This document shows, piece after piece, positions 28,001-43,000 of a stretch of DNA of 64,000 bases. The notes beneath the pieces are model-generated. The model saw only the letters and a program-made list of their open reading frames with translations. It ran no database searches and was not told the origin of the DNA. The stretch is from the NCBI GenBank assembly GCA_013396635.1, contig WBMW01005650.1:2445111-2509110 (forward strand), in the 5' to 3' direction. Position numbers and translations under genes: made by a program. Every line of letters starts with the position of its first letter. Positions within the stretch are counted from its first letter, which is position 1. This stretch comes from Penelope pileata. Taxonomy: Eukaryota; Chordata; Aves; Galliformes; Cracidae.

Positions 28001-31000
28001 TGTATTTTCCATGAGTTGAGTCCTTTGTTCACAGAAAGCACAGAGAGTGCTGAATGGAAAACGTAGTGTATTGTTTCCAGAAGTACAATATAACTCTATT
28101 TCCAGTGGGCCTGAAGCTGACATTCTTGACGAGGAGAAGTACATTGTATGAGTAGTTCAAGAGTGTGTGGTGAGCCCAAGGATGGAAAAACAGTCTTGTA
28201 GTTTGGCTTATAGTAATTCAAATGTTGAATTGGAAAGTATACTGACATATTGAATGTGTGTAGATAAATGTAAACATATATAACAATGTCTACCTACACA
28301 ATATTTACATAAATAATATTAATTTTTTATCTTTTCAGGAGTGTGAGTGTGCTTGTGTTTTCAAACAAGAAGAGCATTTTCTTCCCTCCCATTGTTTTTT
28401 TTGGTTCTGTATTTTTAAAATAGTCAAGATGTATCCTTCAAAGGGATTTTCTTTTTAAAACATCACTAAGTGATATTTGGGCATAGTTAGAGATTTAAAA
28501 GCAGGTCATGACTTATATAAAGAAGTATGTTTTATTTCTTTCCAAATAATTACTACTTTGAGAATTTCAAAAGTATTAAACTGAGAATCCAAACTGATCT
28601 GCATTAGTTGTAACCAAGACAATTGGTGATTAACACGTCATTTAACAACTACCTAATCCTGTGTTATATATCCAAAATATAGGTCCATTGTAAAACAAAA
28701 TCTTTTGTACTCCTTCATAGAATTGTTAGAATCTGCAGCTTAAAATTTGGAAGCTCTTAGAATAATAATATTTTTAGGACGTAAAAAATAAAAAGACCAA
28801 ACCCTCTGCTGGTATAGCCTGGTGGAATACCATTGACTTCAGTGGAGTAATGCTGATTTATACTGGAAGATCTGTCAAATATGCACAAAGTATACCTTGT
28901 GGGTAATGGGAATATTTGGTGATGTATTGTGCAGATTGATTTGTAGACTGCATGTCATAAACTCTGAATTTCTATTAAGGTAATGCGATATATATATAAG
29001 GAAACTCACATTTTAGTTATGAAAATAAAACTACATTTGCATATATATTAGTAATTTAAGTTTAAGAAACAGAGTGGAGACCCTTCTAATAAGGTTCTGA
29101 AATACAGTGGAAGACTGCTGTTTCTACAGAAAATGACTAAGCCATGGATTCTCATTTATACTGAAATTCATTAAAATGATGAACATTAAAACAAATAAAA
29201 TATCTGCCTTTCAGGAACCACTTTACAAAACGAAGCAATGGTTAATTTGGAAAAACAACAACAAAGTTGTATTTCAATTTGGAGGATTAATTTGAAGTAT
29301 TAAATACAGAGAAGTGGAATAAAATAAATTCTTGTGGATAGTTAGCACTGGAATAAATGTGCTTTCTTTTGTAATAAGGAAAGGTCCAAGGTTCTTACTA
29401 AACAAATTGGTAGGGCTAAAATTAGAATGCAATCAACACTTAAATATACAACATTTTTGGACCTGATAAATATCTTTATAATCACACACTGCATTTCATA
29501 ATTTAGAGATCATAGGTAAGCTTGGGTCACCTTATAGCTTCTGCAATCCTAGTGCTTTCCTTTCTTCTGTCATTGGATAACCTGCCAATTAAATATGAGT
29601 AATCTAGGCCACTACAGAATACACTTCCCACTGCGCTGAGAAGTAAGAGTTTACTGTCATCAGCTGATGCATTGCACAATGCTCTCCGAACTTCCTTCAT
29701 GATCTGTGGATAAAGAAAAGTAAACAATTCGACATGCATGCCGTTGCAATATCATTTCCCTAGTTTTACAAACCTTATTGATTTTGAGAGACTTAAATTT
29801 TGGCCACTATTAATACTTACATCAATTATATATATATTTGTATAATTTTAATAGAATGATAACACTAGGAGTTTACAAAATATTTTATCTTTGGAAGTGC
29901 TTTGTAGGTGCTTACTATTTCAGAGAGTTTTTAGAACTTGGCTATTCTGTGCTTATTGTATGGGAAATTCTAGCTAGATGCTATTTGATTGCAATTTATT
30001 AGTTTCAAATATCACTTTTTTTGTTTTCATAGTTTATATTCAGTGTACATCACTGTTCCCTCAGGAGCATGGTTACCACAACAATAGCCTGTAAACCTCA
30101 ACAGGTTGTAAATAAGATCTGTAAACTCCATTTATCAGTTCTTCAACTGCTTTGGTTTATATGGCTTGAATCAGAGCAAGGTAGGACAGGAGGACATCAT
30201 ATACATTGACATGACAAATATATTATTCATTTTTCTGACGTCACTGATATTGTTACAGTCTACAAAAGTTAGAGGAAAAAAGCCGCTAGAGAGAGAGGCA
30301 TTTTACACTCTGGTTTAGAACTGGATCAAGCTATTAATCACATCTCAAATCAAACTAATCAAAATCTGTAGAGAATTGAGCTGCTGGTGTTGTAAGAAAA
30401 CAGTCTTTCATCAGAGTACAACTGTTGTCTTCCTAATGATTTTTAAAAGGAAATTTTACTTCATAAAATTCTGATGGGTAACTTCTTGTCTCAGTTCAGC
30501 AGGGCTTGGAAGCTGTCATTGATTTAAGCAATTTGAGCTTCCTCTCTGCAGTGGTTTGCTCTTCAGTTTAGCAGGGCCATGATTTCACCTGGTGTGACAC
30601 TTCCTGGCCTTAAACGTACTCGTGTGTCAAAGTACTTCCTTTACACAGGGTCCTGTTGAGTCAATTTTTTTCTCACTTGCACTGGAAGTTCTGCTCAGGG
30701 TAAATTTTGGTATAAGACAGCAAAATGTGGTTGGGGGATCAAATACCATTTCCACATGAAAGAAAAACAAGACTTTTAGCTTGTGATTATTTCTGGTCAC
30801 TGCTTTCAGTTCCAAAAAATTCTTTTAGATCACTGAAATGCTTTATTTAAGACATGGCCCTAAACTCAGAGAAGTTCTGTTTAAACCATTCCAACTAGGT
30901 AGGCTTCTATAAGGAATCTTGTGGCTTCTGAGGGCAAGTTTGAGCTTCTGTGGTCAAACCATGGAGTGTGGTGCTACCTGGCTGCTTTCCACCCTCCGTT

Positions 31001-34000
31001 TACATAAAACCCCCTGGCTGTTACTGGCTGCTGAGACTGGCACGTGAGAAAGCGGGTGGTGGACTTCTAGATGCTTTGGTTTACAGGTGCACTTCAGAAC
31101 ATCCATATCAACATGGTGGGTGGAACTGAAGCAATTAAATGTAGCAGAATTTGGAAGTGCATTTGAAATTCTTGTGCAGGTACAAAAATGGCACCAGCAA
31201 TGTCACGAGCACTGCTTATTCTCAGAATCTCAGAGGCTGTCTCAGCTCAGTAAAAATACAGGCAAAACTGCACGTTTTGTAAAGGGGAGACAAAGGCAAA
31301 AAAACCCCAAAATCTCTGACCAAAGTTGAAAAAGAAACTTTAGAAGGTGGTGTTAGAAATAAAAAAAGCCCTTATTTTGATTTTTCATGTGAGTGTAAGA
31401 TTGCCTCTGAGTTTAAATGTCTTCAAAATCTGCTCTTTCTTAGGGAAGATGTATGAGTAATATCAGAGAATAAGTCAAACATTTCTGTACACAAGGAGGA
31501 GTTTTGCTTTAACTATGATGCTCTGAAATGGCACTCCCTTCAGCAAGATTGTCTTCTGTCCCCCTTCTTCCAGTGCCATTTGCTTATGTACCATCTCTTT
31601 GATGTTACCACTGCTATCCTTCAAACACATCATTACCATTCCAGGCCTGTCTCTTTTTTACCTTACCCCTCAATGATTTGGATGGCAAAAGCCATGTAGA
31701 AGTTCATATATCAAAATGAGGAGCAGAGGTTACACTACCAGTAAGAAGAACCAATATTCTGCTATTGCTGTTTTTTCAGTGTTTTGCAGAGTGATATTAA
31801 AGGTCCATTATTAGGAATTGATTTCTGGGATATAGCTGAAAATGGGAAGGCCCTGATAGCACTCTGGGTAGTATTTTTGAGCAGGAGTGGAAATTTATTT
31901 CCACTGCTCCACTAGTTTCTAGGAAGAGTAAACAGCATGAGAAACCGGAAAAACTAATGTAGCAGTGTTTTAGATCTCCAAAAGATTTTTTGACAAATAT
32001 CTGTAACCTTGTTAACTTTGCTATTAAAAGGCATTCAGAAGCTCACCGAAATATACCAGCTCCCTTGCTGTATGACATGCTTCCTTTGCCTGTGCAGTCC
32101 AAAGTTCACCTGGTTTCCGCGTCACTCAGCCTATTTACATCCAACCTCCGTCCACTGTTGCATCCAACTGCTTTGGCACTGTAGCTTTCTGCACTGATTA
32201 TTCAGGGTTATATGTATGGATATTTCCCTAACCACTAACAATAAAATAAGATAAAAGAGATGGCTTGTTTTCAGGGTTACAGAGCTGTGTATTAAACTGC
32301 ACTATTCTATACGTGATTTTGGTTCAGTACCTGCTGTCTGTGTTTAAGTACGAATTTCCATTTAATGCAGCAGTGAATTCAGTTTACATATAGAGAGAAA
32401 CTATGTGTTTTTAGTTGTATTTATCACATTTCATATTCTTTTTCTCATGATACTCAAACCTTCCATCGTTTTGGTACAATTATGGCATTTGTCCCATTAA
32501 GTTTTACTTTCTGTAATAGACCAGATCTAAAACTACTATTTGCAGGGCTCCACAGCAGTATTCTCAAGGTCTGTGCTTTTTTAAACTAACTTTTTTTAAT
32601 GGTCTTTCAGGCAATTTTCAGTTGTGGGGGCAGTATTTGTATTTGCATTTATTTGACTAACATTTCTGAAGAAGTATTTAGAAAACGATATGGGCCAGTT
32701 CTTGAGCTGATGAAAAATCTATCAACTTCTGAATTTAGACCGGCCCTAATGCTTTGCTTACTGTTTTATTGGAACCTAAATATATAATAAAATTATCACT
32801 TCCTCAAAAGTTGCTTATTTTTTTAATCCTGTCTAGAAAATAAATTTGTTAGTTCTTTAATAGGACACCTTGTATTGCAAAATAAACATCAAATGTTTAA
32901 AGATCTCATTAAGCTTCTAAAAGCTTATTTTAATGCCTTTCACAGGACAGAGGAAGTTTTAAAAGGTGTTTGGTGCCCTTTCCTTTCAATATTGTTTACA
33001 TTCTGGTGAAATCAGGAAGCTGGGAATTTATCGCTGTAATTATACGAAGTATCTTGAACAGAAGTCTCTTGTTCATATAAATGGAAATACAAGTTTAAAA
33101 GGTTAACTCCTCTGAATCTCTCAGGATTCACTACTGATATCTTTAAAGGTAAATATTCTGAAAGTAAAACAAAATTGTAAGGCCATTCAGTTATTCTTAG
33201 AGCCTCCGCAATCGTGCTTTTTTACATAAATACACTTTCTGCTATTTACTGGCTCTTTATGCAAACAGATTGAGTCTGTTCTGTTTGACAAATAAAGCAG
33301 TTATGAACCTGTAAGGCTGGCTTCAGGCCTAAGTGCTGGCCAGTGGCATAATCTGTCTGTGTATGAGAGCAAAAATACAAAAACTGATAAATTTTATCTT
33401 TTTTTTTTTAAATTGTTAGTAAGGAAAAGTGAAGGCAAGCCAGTGCTCCAAAATGCACCTGGTAGAACTTTAAACCCTTTAATTCTCATGGTTGGAAATC
33501 TGAAACCTGACTCTTGTAGGTGAAGTTTGCTTGAGGTAGTTATGTCAGTCCTAGATGCAAACATTAGCTGTTCAGGATATGTTTTGCTTTTAATTCAGTG
33601 GAATATTAGCTCCTATCTATATTAATAGCATAAGGTAAAAACAGCGGATGGATCCATTTCAAGTTTGAAACAGAACTTGGATCCTTGCAGTGCGCTGAGT
33701 TACAACAGCAGCAGCAGCAGCATTGGAGAATGAACTTCAGAAGCAGCTAAGACCTGTGAGAGAAAATGTGCTCATGGAAATTGGGATGATGAAATATTTT
33801 GCATATCTATTTTAGAAATGAATTTTGAAAGTAGCAAGCCTAAGCTACTGCAATAAAAAACAAGCTGTGCCATTTAATGACACAGGCCTGAAAGTTTTGA
33901 AAGGTCTTGTAAAATGTAAGAAAGGATTTCTATAGTCCCTGAACATTTGGTAGAAAAAACTCAATTACTGTAGTGGCGCTGAGCCAACTTCAGTCAGTGC

Positions 34001-37000
34001 AAACGCTGCTGAAAGAGCATCAGCACATTTTGTGCTAAAATCACCTGCACGAAACCACAGGTGTGATGCAGTGACCAAGAATGTAGGGTGAACATTCAGG
34101 TAGGCTGTGGTTTTATTTTTTTTTATTTTTTATTTTTTGTTGTATAGATAAGTTTCATGGCCATAAGTCCATAAGTGCAAGTGATAAGTTCATCATGTAG
34201 ACAAAAGTCTGGTTTTGTGTCAGCTTTGACATACAGAACACTGTGCCATAATTCTAAAGTTCTTAGGTATTGTAATTAGACTGGTGTAAGTAGCAGAGGC
34301 CAGTGAATGAACAAAACTATTAGAGTTCATCTGAAGATGAAGATAAAACAAAGGGGAGCAGGGGTGTTCAACAATGAGATTAATTTAATAATGACTGTGG
34401 GCAGTGAGCACCTTTTCTTTTTTTTCCCCCACACGGACAGCTGAGAATTACCAGCCCATGATGTAACCACACCAGGTAAACCTGCTCTCAGTAAACAAAC
34501 CATTTTGGATTTGGCAAACATAATTTACTGAATGTCTAACTGAAGTCAGTGTTTCGTTTGGCAAAATGAAACACTTTCTTACATCTCGTAGGGGTTTTGT
34601 GTTTGTGCCTTTTTATTATTCAGTGTTCATAAAAGGTGTCAAAACTAAAATTGCCATAAACTTCCTTGAACTATTCTGTCAGTTTGTCTTAACTGTGGCT
34701 AAGGGTGACAAACTGTAGGAACAAGGCTTTCAGCATATTCCTCCTGTCAGTTTCTTGATTTTTTGCTGAAATTGCCAATATTGGAGGTGCTGGATTTTGT
34801 GGTGAGTGCTCATGGGCTGCTCTCTGGAGGGAGGCCAAGGAGCAGCTTCATGTTTGCCAGCGCGCAGCCTTCAGAGGGTAACGGCTTCCAGCTGCTCTCA
34901 GCCTGGATGGGTTTTAAACAGACAATCTAAATGTGGACAGCTCATTACCTTGATTAATTCCTGAACATCCAAATTCTGGTCAGTAATGTAGCTTTCTGAA
35001 ATGTATTTCCTCATTTTCAAATGAACTTCTTTAAAGGTTCTAGAAATGCGATGACGCAAGGAGAGGACCATGATGTGCTTATCATTTAATCTTATACAGA
35101 GGTGGGCTCCTGGCATATTGCAAGTTGTCAAAGAATGAAACAGATTGGTTTGGCAGAGCTGAAGAGCTTGAGTTAATTCACTGGATAGTGCATTTGAACA
35201 CTGCTGGTGTGGAACAGTCCAGCCAGCAGTGTGAAGGTACGTCTGTTCAGCCTGAACAGAAGAAGTCCGTGATTTCCTGCCTTTTTTTGGGCCCTTGAGC
35301 TCTTCATTTAAATTACCTGCAGTGTTAATTAGTGGCAATTAATACAAGGATGGAATGATGGATTTGATGCAATCATCTAGTGTGTTTTAAGGAACTAGTA
35401 TTAAAAGCAGGTGTTTGGTGTTCTGGGTTAATTACCGAGAGTCTTTTTAAATATTAAGTAGTTTAAAAACTAGAAGTGATAAACATATGTACCAACAGTT
35501 TTAACTATTTAGTATAACTCTATGAATTAATGTCCATGTGTTTGTGTGCGTTTGGGAAGATGCAGTCAAATTTAGGGCCCATCGTGCCTGCCAGTCGTTT
35601 TATCTGAAGCTCATTATAAGTAAATTAATTTAAAATCTACTCAATTTCTTACTGACTAAGATAATTCCTAAAAGCTACCATCTCCTTTTGCCTCAGGTGG
35701 TGCTCAAGTGGATAGTCTGAACTCGGAGTTGCTGCGTAAGACAGAGTGGCACCGGGATGCCCGGCGGGCAGAAAAGGGCAGCGGTGCCGGAGCTCTGCAG
35801 AGTGCTCAGACAGGCCAGTGGGCGATGGGAGGCAGTCCTGTGGCTTCCTCTCAGATATATGGCAGCTCTTCTCCACCAGGCCACTACTGCCTGCGTGCAA
35901 CAGGGATCAAGCACATTGTCTGCTCTCCAGGACATGCATCCTGGTGCAGGCATTTCTTTACACTCCTTTTTTGTTCTGACACGGAGAGTGTACACTAAGA
36001 CATCACTGCCCATGGAGCAGGGATCACAAGGAATGGAGGGGATGGCTCCTCAGCCCTTCCTGTCTGTGTGTGTACTCCAGTACAAGCTACAAGGCTGACC
36101 TGAAGTGCATAATGTTTTGAAACAAGGGAGTTCATTAGTAGTGTTTATATATTGAACATCTTTATGCAATTCAGCTGGGAATAGAGTCCTTAACTGGCAA
36201 AGATTTCATAAATAAAGATTCATAAAGTGGTTTAGAAAATAAGTAATTAGGGATCGAGGTATACTTTTACAATTACTACCTCAGGATAGAGCCTCAAATA
36301 CCTCCATGTGCAACAACTGGAGCACTACTTAATGTAACGAGAGAGACTAAGGAGACTGATGAGATTTCTTCTAAGGATGGCACATATCAGTAACTACAGC
36401 ACGTGAACAACTGCTTCATACAACTCCATGCTGTAAAAACAGTCTGTCACTCCTTTCTTTACCTCTAATTTTCAGTTTCTGGCATGTCAATTGAAAAATA
36501 ATTTTCATTGCATTCTTTTTGATAGAAATCCCAAACATGGAAAAGTTAGATATATCTGAACTCTGTATTTTCTGTTTTAAGATAATCAATTGGGATAAAA
36601 ATATATAAAATACAGTTCAAGTGCAGTGTTTCCAAGGATAACACACACATTAGGATGGCTTTCTTTGGCTTTTATGGCTACATGCTTACCTCTGGGGTCA
36701 GTGCATTGTTATCTGAAGTCTGACTCGAGAGCAAAATATGTGTGAAACCATCTTCTTTCCGGACCACAATGTCCCTGAACCGGCAGTTACTTTCATTTTG
36801 ACGCACGCTGTATCTTAGTCTCTTGTCGAAGACATAATCTTTCTCCCCATCTAGTTTCCTTTTCACAGTGCTGTGTAGATTCAAGCTTCCATTGGCCAGA
36901 GAAGAACCTTTCAGATGGAAATAATCAAACATAATTATGTCTATACCTTCAAAGAAATGGAGTCGTACTTTTTATTAGCTTAAACATAACGCGGTAATTA

Positions 37001-40000
37001 CAATAGCCCCTACATGATAAATTTGGGAAATCAAAAATATGCCTGTCTCATCAGATGTGGCCTCAAGCCATTCTTATTATTTATTCTTTAGAACCAACTT
37101 TTTCGTCCTCTGATCAGACAAGCACTCAAGTGAATTGTAGCATGTGGGACTGGTACTCTAAATGGGATTCAGTTCTGCTCTGAGGATGAAAGCAGTTGCC
37201 TCATGGTCTTTCTTATCATTTCAGGGTGATCTCTGAATTTATTACAAAATTCTAATTCAGCTTTCGATGAAACTTGATAAGTTTTGTCCGTATCCAGTCT
37301 TTCAAAGTTACATTTTCTTCCTCTAACGATGACCAGAAAGTCATTATGAGGTAATTTTAACAGAGGTTGCCTCCTGTTACACGTCTCTGTGTGACAGTGA
37401 GCTGGAGGAGGTCCCACGAAGCTGACAGGTACCTCCACGGGCGGTCTCTTCCCATTCCCTGTGTGGGCAGTGACAGAAGTTGCAGTTGGCCATCACTGCT
37501 GTGATCCCAAGCTGCTCCTCATTACATTTTACAATCACAATAACCTGACTTTCAGCTAACAGATATGATGTTAATATTGGACTTTGCACACTGAAAGGAT
37601 TAATGCTGATGCTATTTTCAGCATATATATCCAGCATTAGGAAAAAAAATGGAACTATGAAAAGAAAGATAAAGTTCCTTCTTAAACACAAATGAGAGCA
37701 ATAGCAGTTTATTCTGCCTTATGCTTTGTGTGACCCCTATGTGATTACTTTGCTCATCTTTACAGTTCTGTTGTTACAGGCAATATATTGGAATGCTGAG
37801 AATCTTTACAAGCTTTTTATGCAAGATTCCTTTTCTAATTACAAATGTTTCACACTGGTGTGATTGAAAGTAAAGCAGGGTTAGATTGTTGAGGAACAAA
37901 GATTGAAGGCACTCTGTTGACTGAAATAGTTCCCAAATATTTTTGTTTGTTTATCAGGCATAAACCCTCAATACTACATGCTTGGGAAAGGCTAAGAGAG
38001 AACTGAGTGAAAACACCTTTGCTGGTTCCCTGCTTTCCTCCTGCCAGCGGTGACCCATTCCAGATTCTGGGATGAAACAGCTGAGAATTTTTAAAAGTGA
38101 GATGACACTTGAACACCAATTTAAATTTATAGCTTAAATGGTCGCTCTCCAATTAAAAATGCTCTGTTAGAGTAGAATCGAGTGGCAAATTCGTAACAGA
38201 TTACTCTCTAAAGAAAAACCAGTTACCTTCATTTTATGTTGTCTCTTTTTTGACTCGGTGATTGCACAGGTAGCTGAATGTTTGCCATGGCCTGGGGAAT
38301 CTCACAGTATGTGAAATGCCCATCTATACACCACAGTTATCACATGTGATGTTAAAAATACCTAGAGAGCTTGATAGTATTTAACTGCTATGTTTGGCTT
38401 CTTCATAGAATGAGTGTGTATGCATTTATCTCCACATAGAAATGTACATTGTTAAAAAGTCTGCTACTGCTGGCAGTCATCAAACCCTTCATAGTTAAAT
38501 TAAGAGATCCCATCTGAAATATTGCTCACATTACATTAAACAGAGGATTCAAATGGTGCAAATGAATACTTATGACAAATTAAATCATCAATTAAAAAAT
38601 ATATTCGAAGTCAGCAGAATTTGAAATTTTCAAGAATTGAAATAATTAGAATAATATACTGAAACAAATTAATTGAGTGGGGTAGACATTTCAATATCAT
38701 ATTTCTATTGACTCAGTCCTTACTATGTTGCTTGACCCACCAACAAACTGTGGAAAGAACTTGAACAATCAGAGTCATGAGTGAACATGACATGGAAGAT
38801 GTGTCACACTAACTGTACTCATAATCTACCTAGTGTTGAAGATTAAGCCACATCTATTTTAAATACAATGCTAAGAGAATGGTAGAAGATTAATTCACAC
38901 AGATAATCCAGCTCAGCCAAAAGCCTCGTTGAAATAATTTATTTCATTTTTTGCTGTTGCATTCTTTGCTTATGTATTCAGTTTGTAAATTAAATATTTG
39001 ATGTAAGAAATTGTACATCTTATCATAGTATTTTAACTGTCTGCATGCCAGCTGACAAAAATTTAACCAGGGTAAAGTAAGATCTAAATTAAATATGAGA
39101 GAAACATAAATGGAGAGGTGTCATTTCCAAGAATGGATGATTAACAGAACATACAGTGAGTAAATTGTTGTCTCAGTGTACACAGTGCATCCATGTAATC
39201 GTGTTTAATCTGATAAACTGGAGAAAACGATCAGCAAAATCCAAAGACAAAACTCAAGTGAAATCAGGCCAATTTAGCACGTCTGTTGCATGGATGCAAT
39301 GGAGCTGCTAAAGGCGTGCTCTAAGCATCCAGATTGTCTTTGCATGAGGTTTAATAGTTAGCACCTGCTGAATACACACAAGGGTAAACAGTACCTTAGC
39401 ACGTCATGATGAAAAATGACTGTGACAAAGGAAAAAAGAGGCCTTCACAAAGCAATCTGTAATGCACGTGAAATAAATAAAGGATGTCACAAATTAACTA
39501 AAGAAGCTTTAGATACTTCTAAATGTGGCTTACCAGCTTAGTAGTGACTATATGATGCTCAGTTTAAGTACGAATGAAAAGCAGAAAATAATCCTTCCTT
39601 TAGTGGGAGTTTAATCTAATTATTACCTTGCTTTTAACCACCAGTATAACTTGTGAAGGTATCTAAACATATCCTGATATTAGAAGTTTCAGTATATTAG
39701 GAACTTAAGATATTCCCAGACTACTGGTGCAATTTCCAAGAACAGCAATAAAGGATGCTATTTAAGGAGAAATCCCAAGCTTGGCCATTTTCTGCAGTCC
39801 TTTTCCCGTAGTATCACCCTTACGTGTCGTACAGGAGTATGAGAAGATTCATCCTTCCTGTTTTCTTCAGTATCTGCTCATGGACCTTCTCATGGATTTC
39901 TCTAATCCCTTTCTGAGCCTGTTGATGCTGTCTGTCTCCACTGCCTCCTGCAGTATGAGTTTGAGAAGTTTAGCAACCACTGCAGAGAGAAGAATTTTCT

Positions 40001-43000
40001 TTCATCTGTGCTTTTATCTGATGATCCACCAGTTTCAGTAGGCGGCCCCTAGTTCTGCTATTGAGGGATTTAGGAAACAACAGTTCTGCATTTATTTTAC
40101 TGGAGGCCTTGATGATTTTGTAAACTTTGATCATATCCCCTCTCAGCCTGCCTCTCCTCAAACTGAAAACTCTTTTAGCCTCGTAAGCTGCTTCATCACT
40201 TCAGTTGCTTGTCCCTGTACCTTGTGTAATGCTCTACTGCCATCAAAGGGGAGAAAATGTGATGATGTTACTGTTGCTGCTGTTGGTACTAGAAGGTGCC
40301 CGAAGACTCCGTACTGAGTTTGAGGCTCTGCTATACTGGGTATTGCAGAAAACAGATTAGAAACTTATAGTCTAAAAAGATGAGGCAGACAAGAATAGGA
40401 AAGGAGAGAGAGAGAAAAGCACACAATGAGCCTCAGATCTGGTTTTAGAGGACTTGGATCTCCCCCTCTCCTTCCACTGCTCCACTGCTTCCACTCCAAG
40501 AGACAACAGACCCTTCAACCCACCATTATTTTCAGATACATTTGTTCTTGGAGGCCCATCACCACTGTGCAGTCAGTGCAGTGGCACAGGCTGCGTGCCA
40601 CACTCGGTGCCAGTACAGGCAGGGAGCCATACCCAGAACTGACTGATGCGCTGCTCTAGCTGGAAGCTCACCCTGCAAAACCTTTTGTTAATTGTCAGAC
40701 AGAGCTGGTTCACCTTGTAGGCTCAAGAGTACTAAAACTGGTGCCAGGGAAAAGGATGGGAATAATGATCAGGGCTGGGCCGTTCTTTTTGTTAGCAGCA
40801 CGCACTTATGCTGAATGAAAAGGAGCTATGGGTTTCATTTTTTCGAGGTGAAATAAAGCATGCTCCTTTATTCTTGCTGGTAAAAGAGCTTGGCATTTGC
40901 CAGTGTTCCCAACAGCCTTCCTCTGTCCCTTTCCTGTCTTTCTTGTGGGTAATGGTTAATACTGTACATACTTAAAAAGAGTGTTCTGGTGATAATTTAC
41001 TAATAATTTTGGACTTCTCCAGCTAAGCGAGCATCTGTAAGATATCTAAAAGCAATGAGTTTTTATCCAAACTGAGAAAGCAAGCATATTTGGCTGTCTT
41101 TTACTGCCAGTACTTCTCCAAAATAAATAAAACAGAACAAGCTAAAAAAGCAAGAGGAAGCAGTGACTAAGTTCATAGAGAATATTTAAATTAAGGGCAC
41201 CATAAGACTACCAGGATTTTTGTAATGGAGGAAAACAGTGGTTAGTGATACATGACAAGCAAAAATTCTTCAGCAGATGGTACAGAAATAGAGTGATGTA
41301 GAAAAGGAAAGAGAAAATTAAAAGGGGATGTTTTTTGATGCTGTCAAGAAACCTGACAAAACAATCACTCTCAATTACAATGTATGGAGAGAAACAGCAA
41401 TATGATAACAGAAGACAACAAATGTCATCAAAAAGAATGCTTTTGTTAGCTCCTGGGAGCATCAGCGGATGTTCTCCTGCAGAGGTTTTCAGCATTTTCC
41501 AATTTGCAGACCCTTAAATAACTGCCAATAAAGATGACTCTGCTCTCCTTATGAAGGGAAATGTGGATGTCAGGAGAGAGATTTCGATACAAAAGGTCTG
41601 TCCCAACTTCAGCAGGTCAGAGTGCCTGCCCTCCACTAGGCTGCGTATGTAATTCTCTGCGTACATCTGTAGATATGTATTCATCTCCCTGGCATAAATC
41701 GCTTGCTTGTGAGTTTTATCTATGGGCTGAGCAGGAAACAATTATACCCATGTGGATGTATATAGAAAACAAACACAAATCAGTGGAAGTCTGTGTAAAG
41801 AAAACTAGTTTTCAAATAGGTATTTGTTTCAAGAGAACTAACAGTGTGCCAGGCATATACCACAGGTAACAACAAATAGATGGTTTTTGCTTGCAGTATA
41901 TAGGTCAGTTATATTGCTTGGCTCAGCACACTGGGACTCAACATGAGTACAATGGGAAAGGATACTGGGTGAGGTTGGTGGGAGAGCTGGGCATACAGAT
42001 GGGATTTATATTGTGCAGAACTCTTGAGTTTTCAAAATCTATTCTTCATCTCTAGAACAACTAAAAATTTCTAAATATATTTTCTGTGCATTTGTACACT
42101 TAGCTGTGAAAGAGACTGACATTCATTTGGGCTTCACATAGGCAAGCTCAAAACCGACACAGATGTCTGCTTGGTCGGACGCTGCCCGGGGCTGCCCAGG
42201 AGCCACGGATTCCGAGAGCCAAACCCAGGCCCTCCTGGCTCCAGCTCTGCGCTACACAGAGCGCTGGGAGCCCTGCGAGCTGGTGGGGCAAGCTGGGCTT
42301 TCGGCTTCCAGACTCTGTGGCAGACAGCCCGAAACCTCTGGCACAGCTGGCTGCCTCCGAGCTCAGGCGGGAGCCCTGCCAAGCAGACGGCCACAGAGCT
42401 CAGGGTCTCAGGGGACTGAGCCTGGGGACCTTGGCTCGGATTTGGAGAAAGTTTTGAAACCCAAGATGTTTGGAAGAAAACTTCTGTTATTCAACAAATT
42501 GGCGTTTTTCTCTGAAACTTTCTACATTTGTAATTTGAAAATTTTCCCATTTTAAAATGTTTGAAATGAGCCAGTGGTACCGACTGGGCACACAGCAGGG
42601 TCATACTGGCATCTCCCGTGTCACTTCCATGAGTGTGGGTACTGAGGGAGGTCCATAAGCTGTAGCGAGTGGTGAAGAATAGTGCAAGTTTCTGTGATTT
42701 GACATTTCAAATGATGCAAAATCCTGTATCAGGAAACATGACTTCTCAAGCTTGTGGGGCAGTATTAGGAAAAAAGGCTGGAGGTTTTATTTTGACCCTT
42801 TTTCACTCTGACTCTGGTCGTCTCATTTGTAGTTTTCCCCACTACGCATGTGCTGAGTATCACAGAGCAGGACTGGAGAGATTTTTGCTGTGGAGGTGCT
42901 GCTGCGGATGGTATTTTCAGAGGAGGAGCGGGTAGTGATTCACAGATCTCTTGCTTTTGCCTCCAGGGAGGTCAGAATGCAAGAGCTGCATGCACCAGCT

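Larger units (their letters stand above)
29704..36689 (-). other. CDYL2: CDYL2 intron 3
   Basis: About 7.0 kb, mostly AT-rich. It holds a (TA)5 run (29827-29836), a (CAG)5 run, a T-rich tract and an unassigned 146-codon minus-strand frame (34898-35338). A GC-richer patch at 35690-36080 is also present. No mobile element was recognised with confidence. Confidence 0.7.

Noticed and set aside
41479..41530. Possible hAT end (CAGAGGTTTTCAGCATTTTC, then GCAGACCC)
   Set aside because: It resembles Charlie-type termini, but no matching opposite end, target duplication or internal sequence was found nearby.
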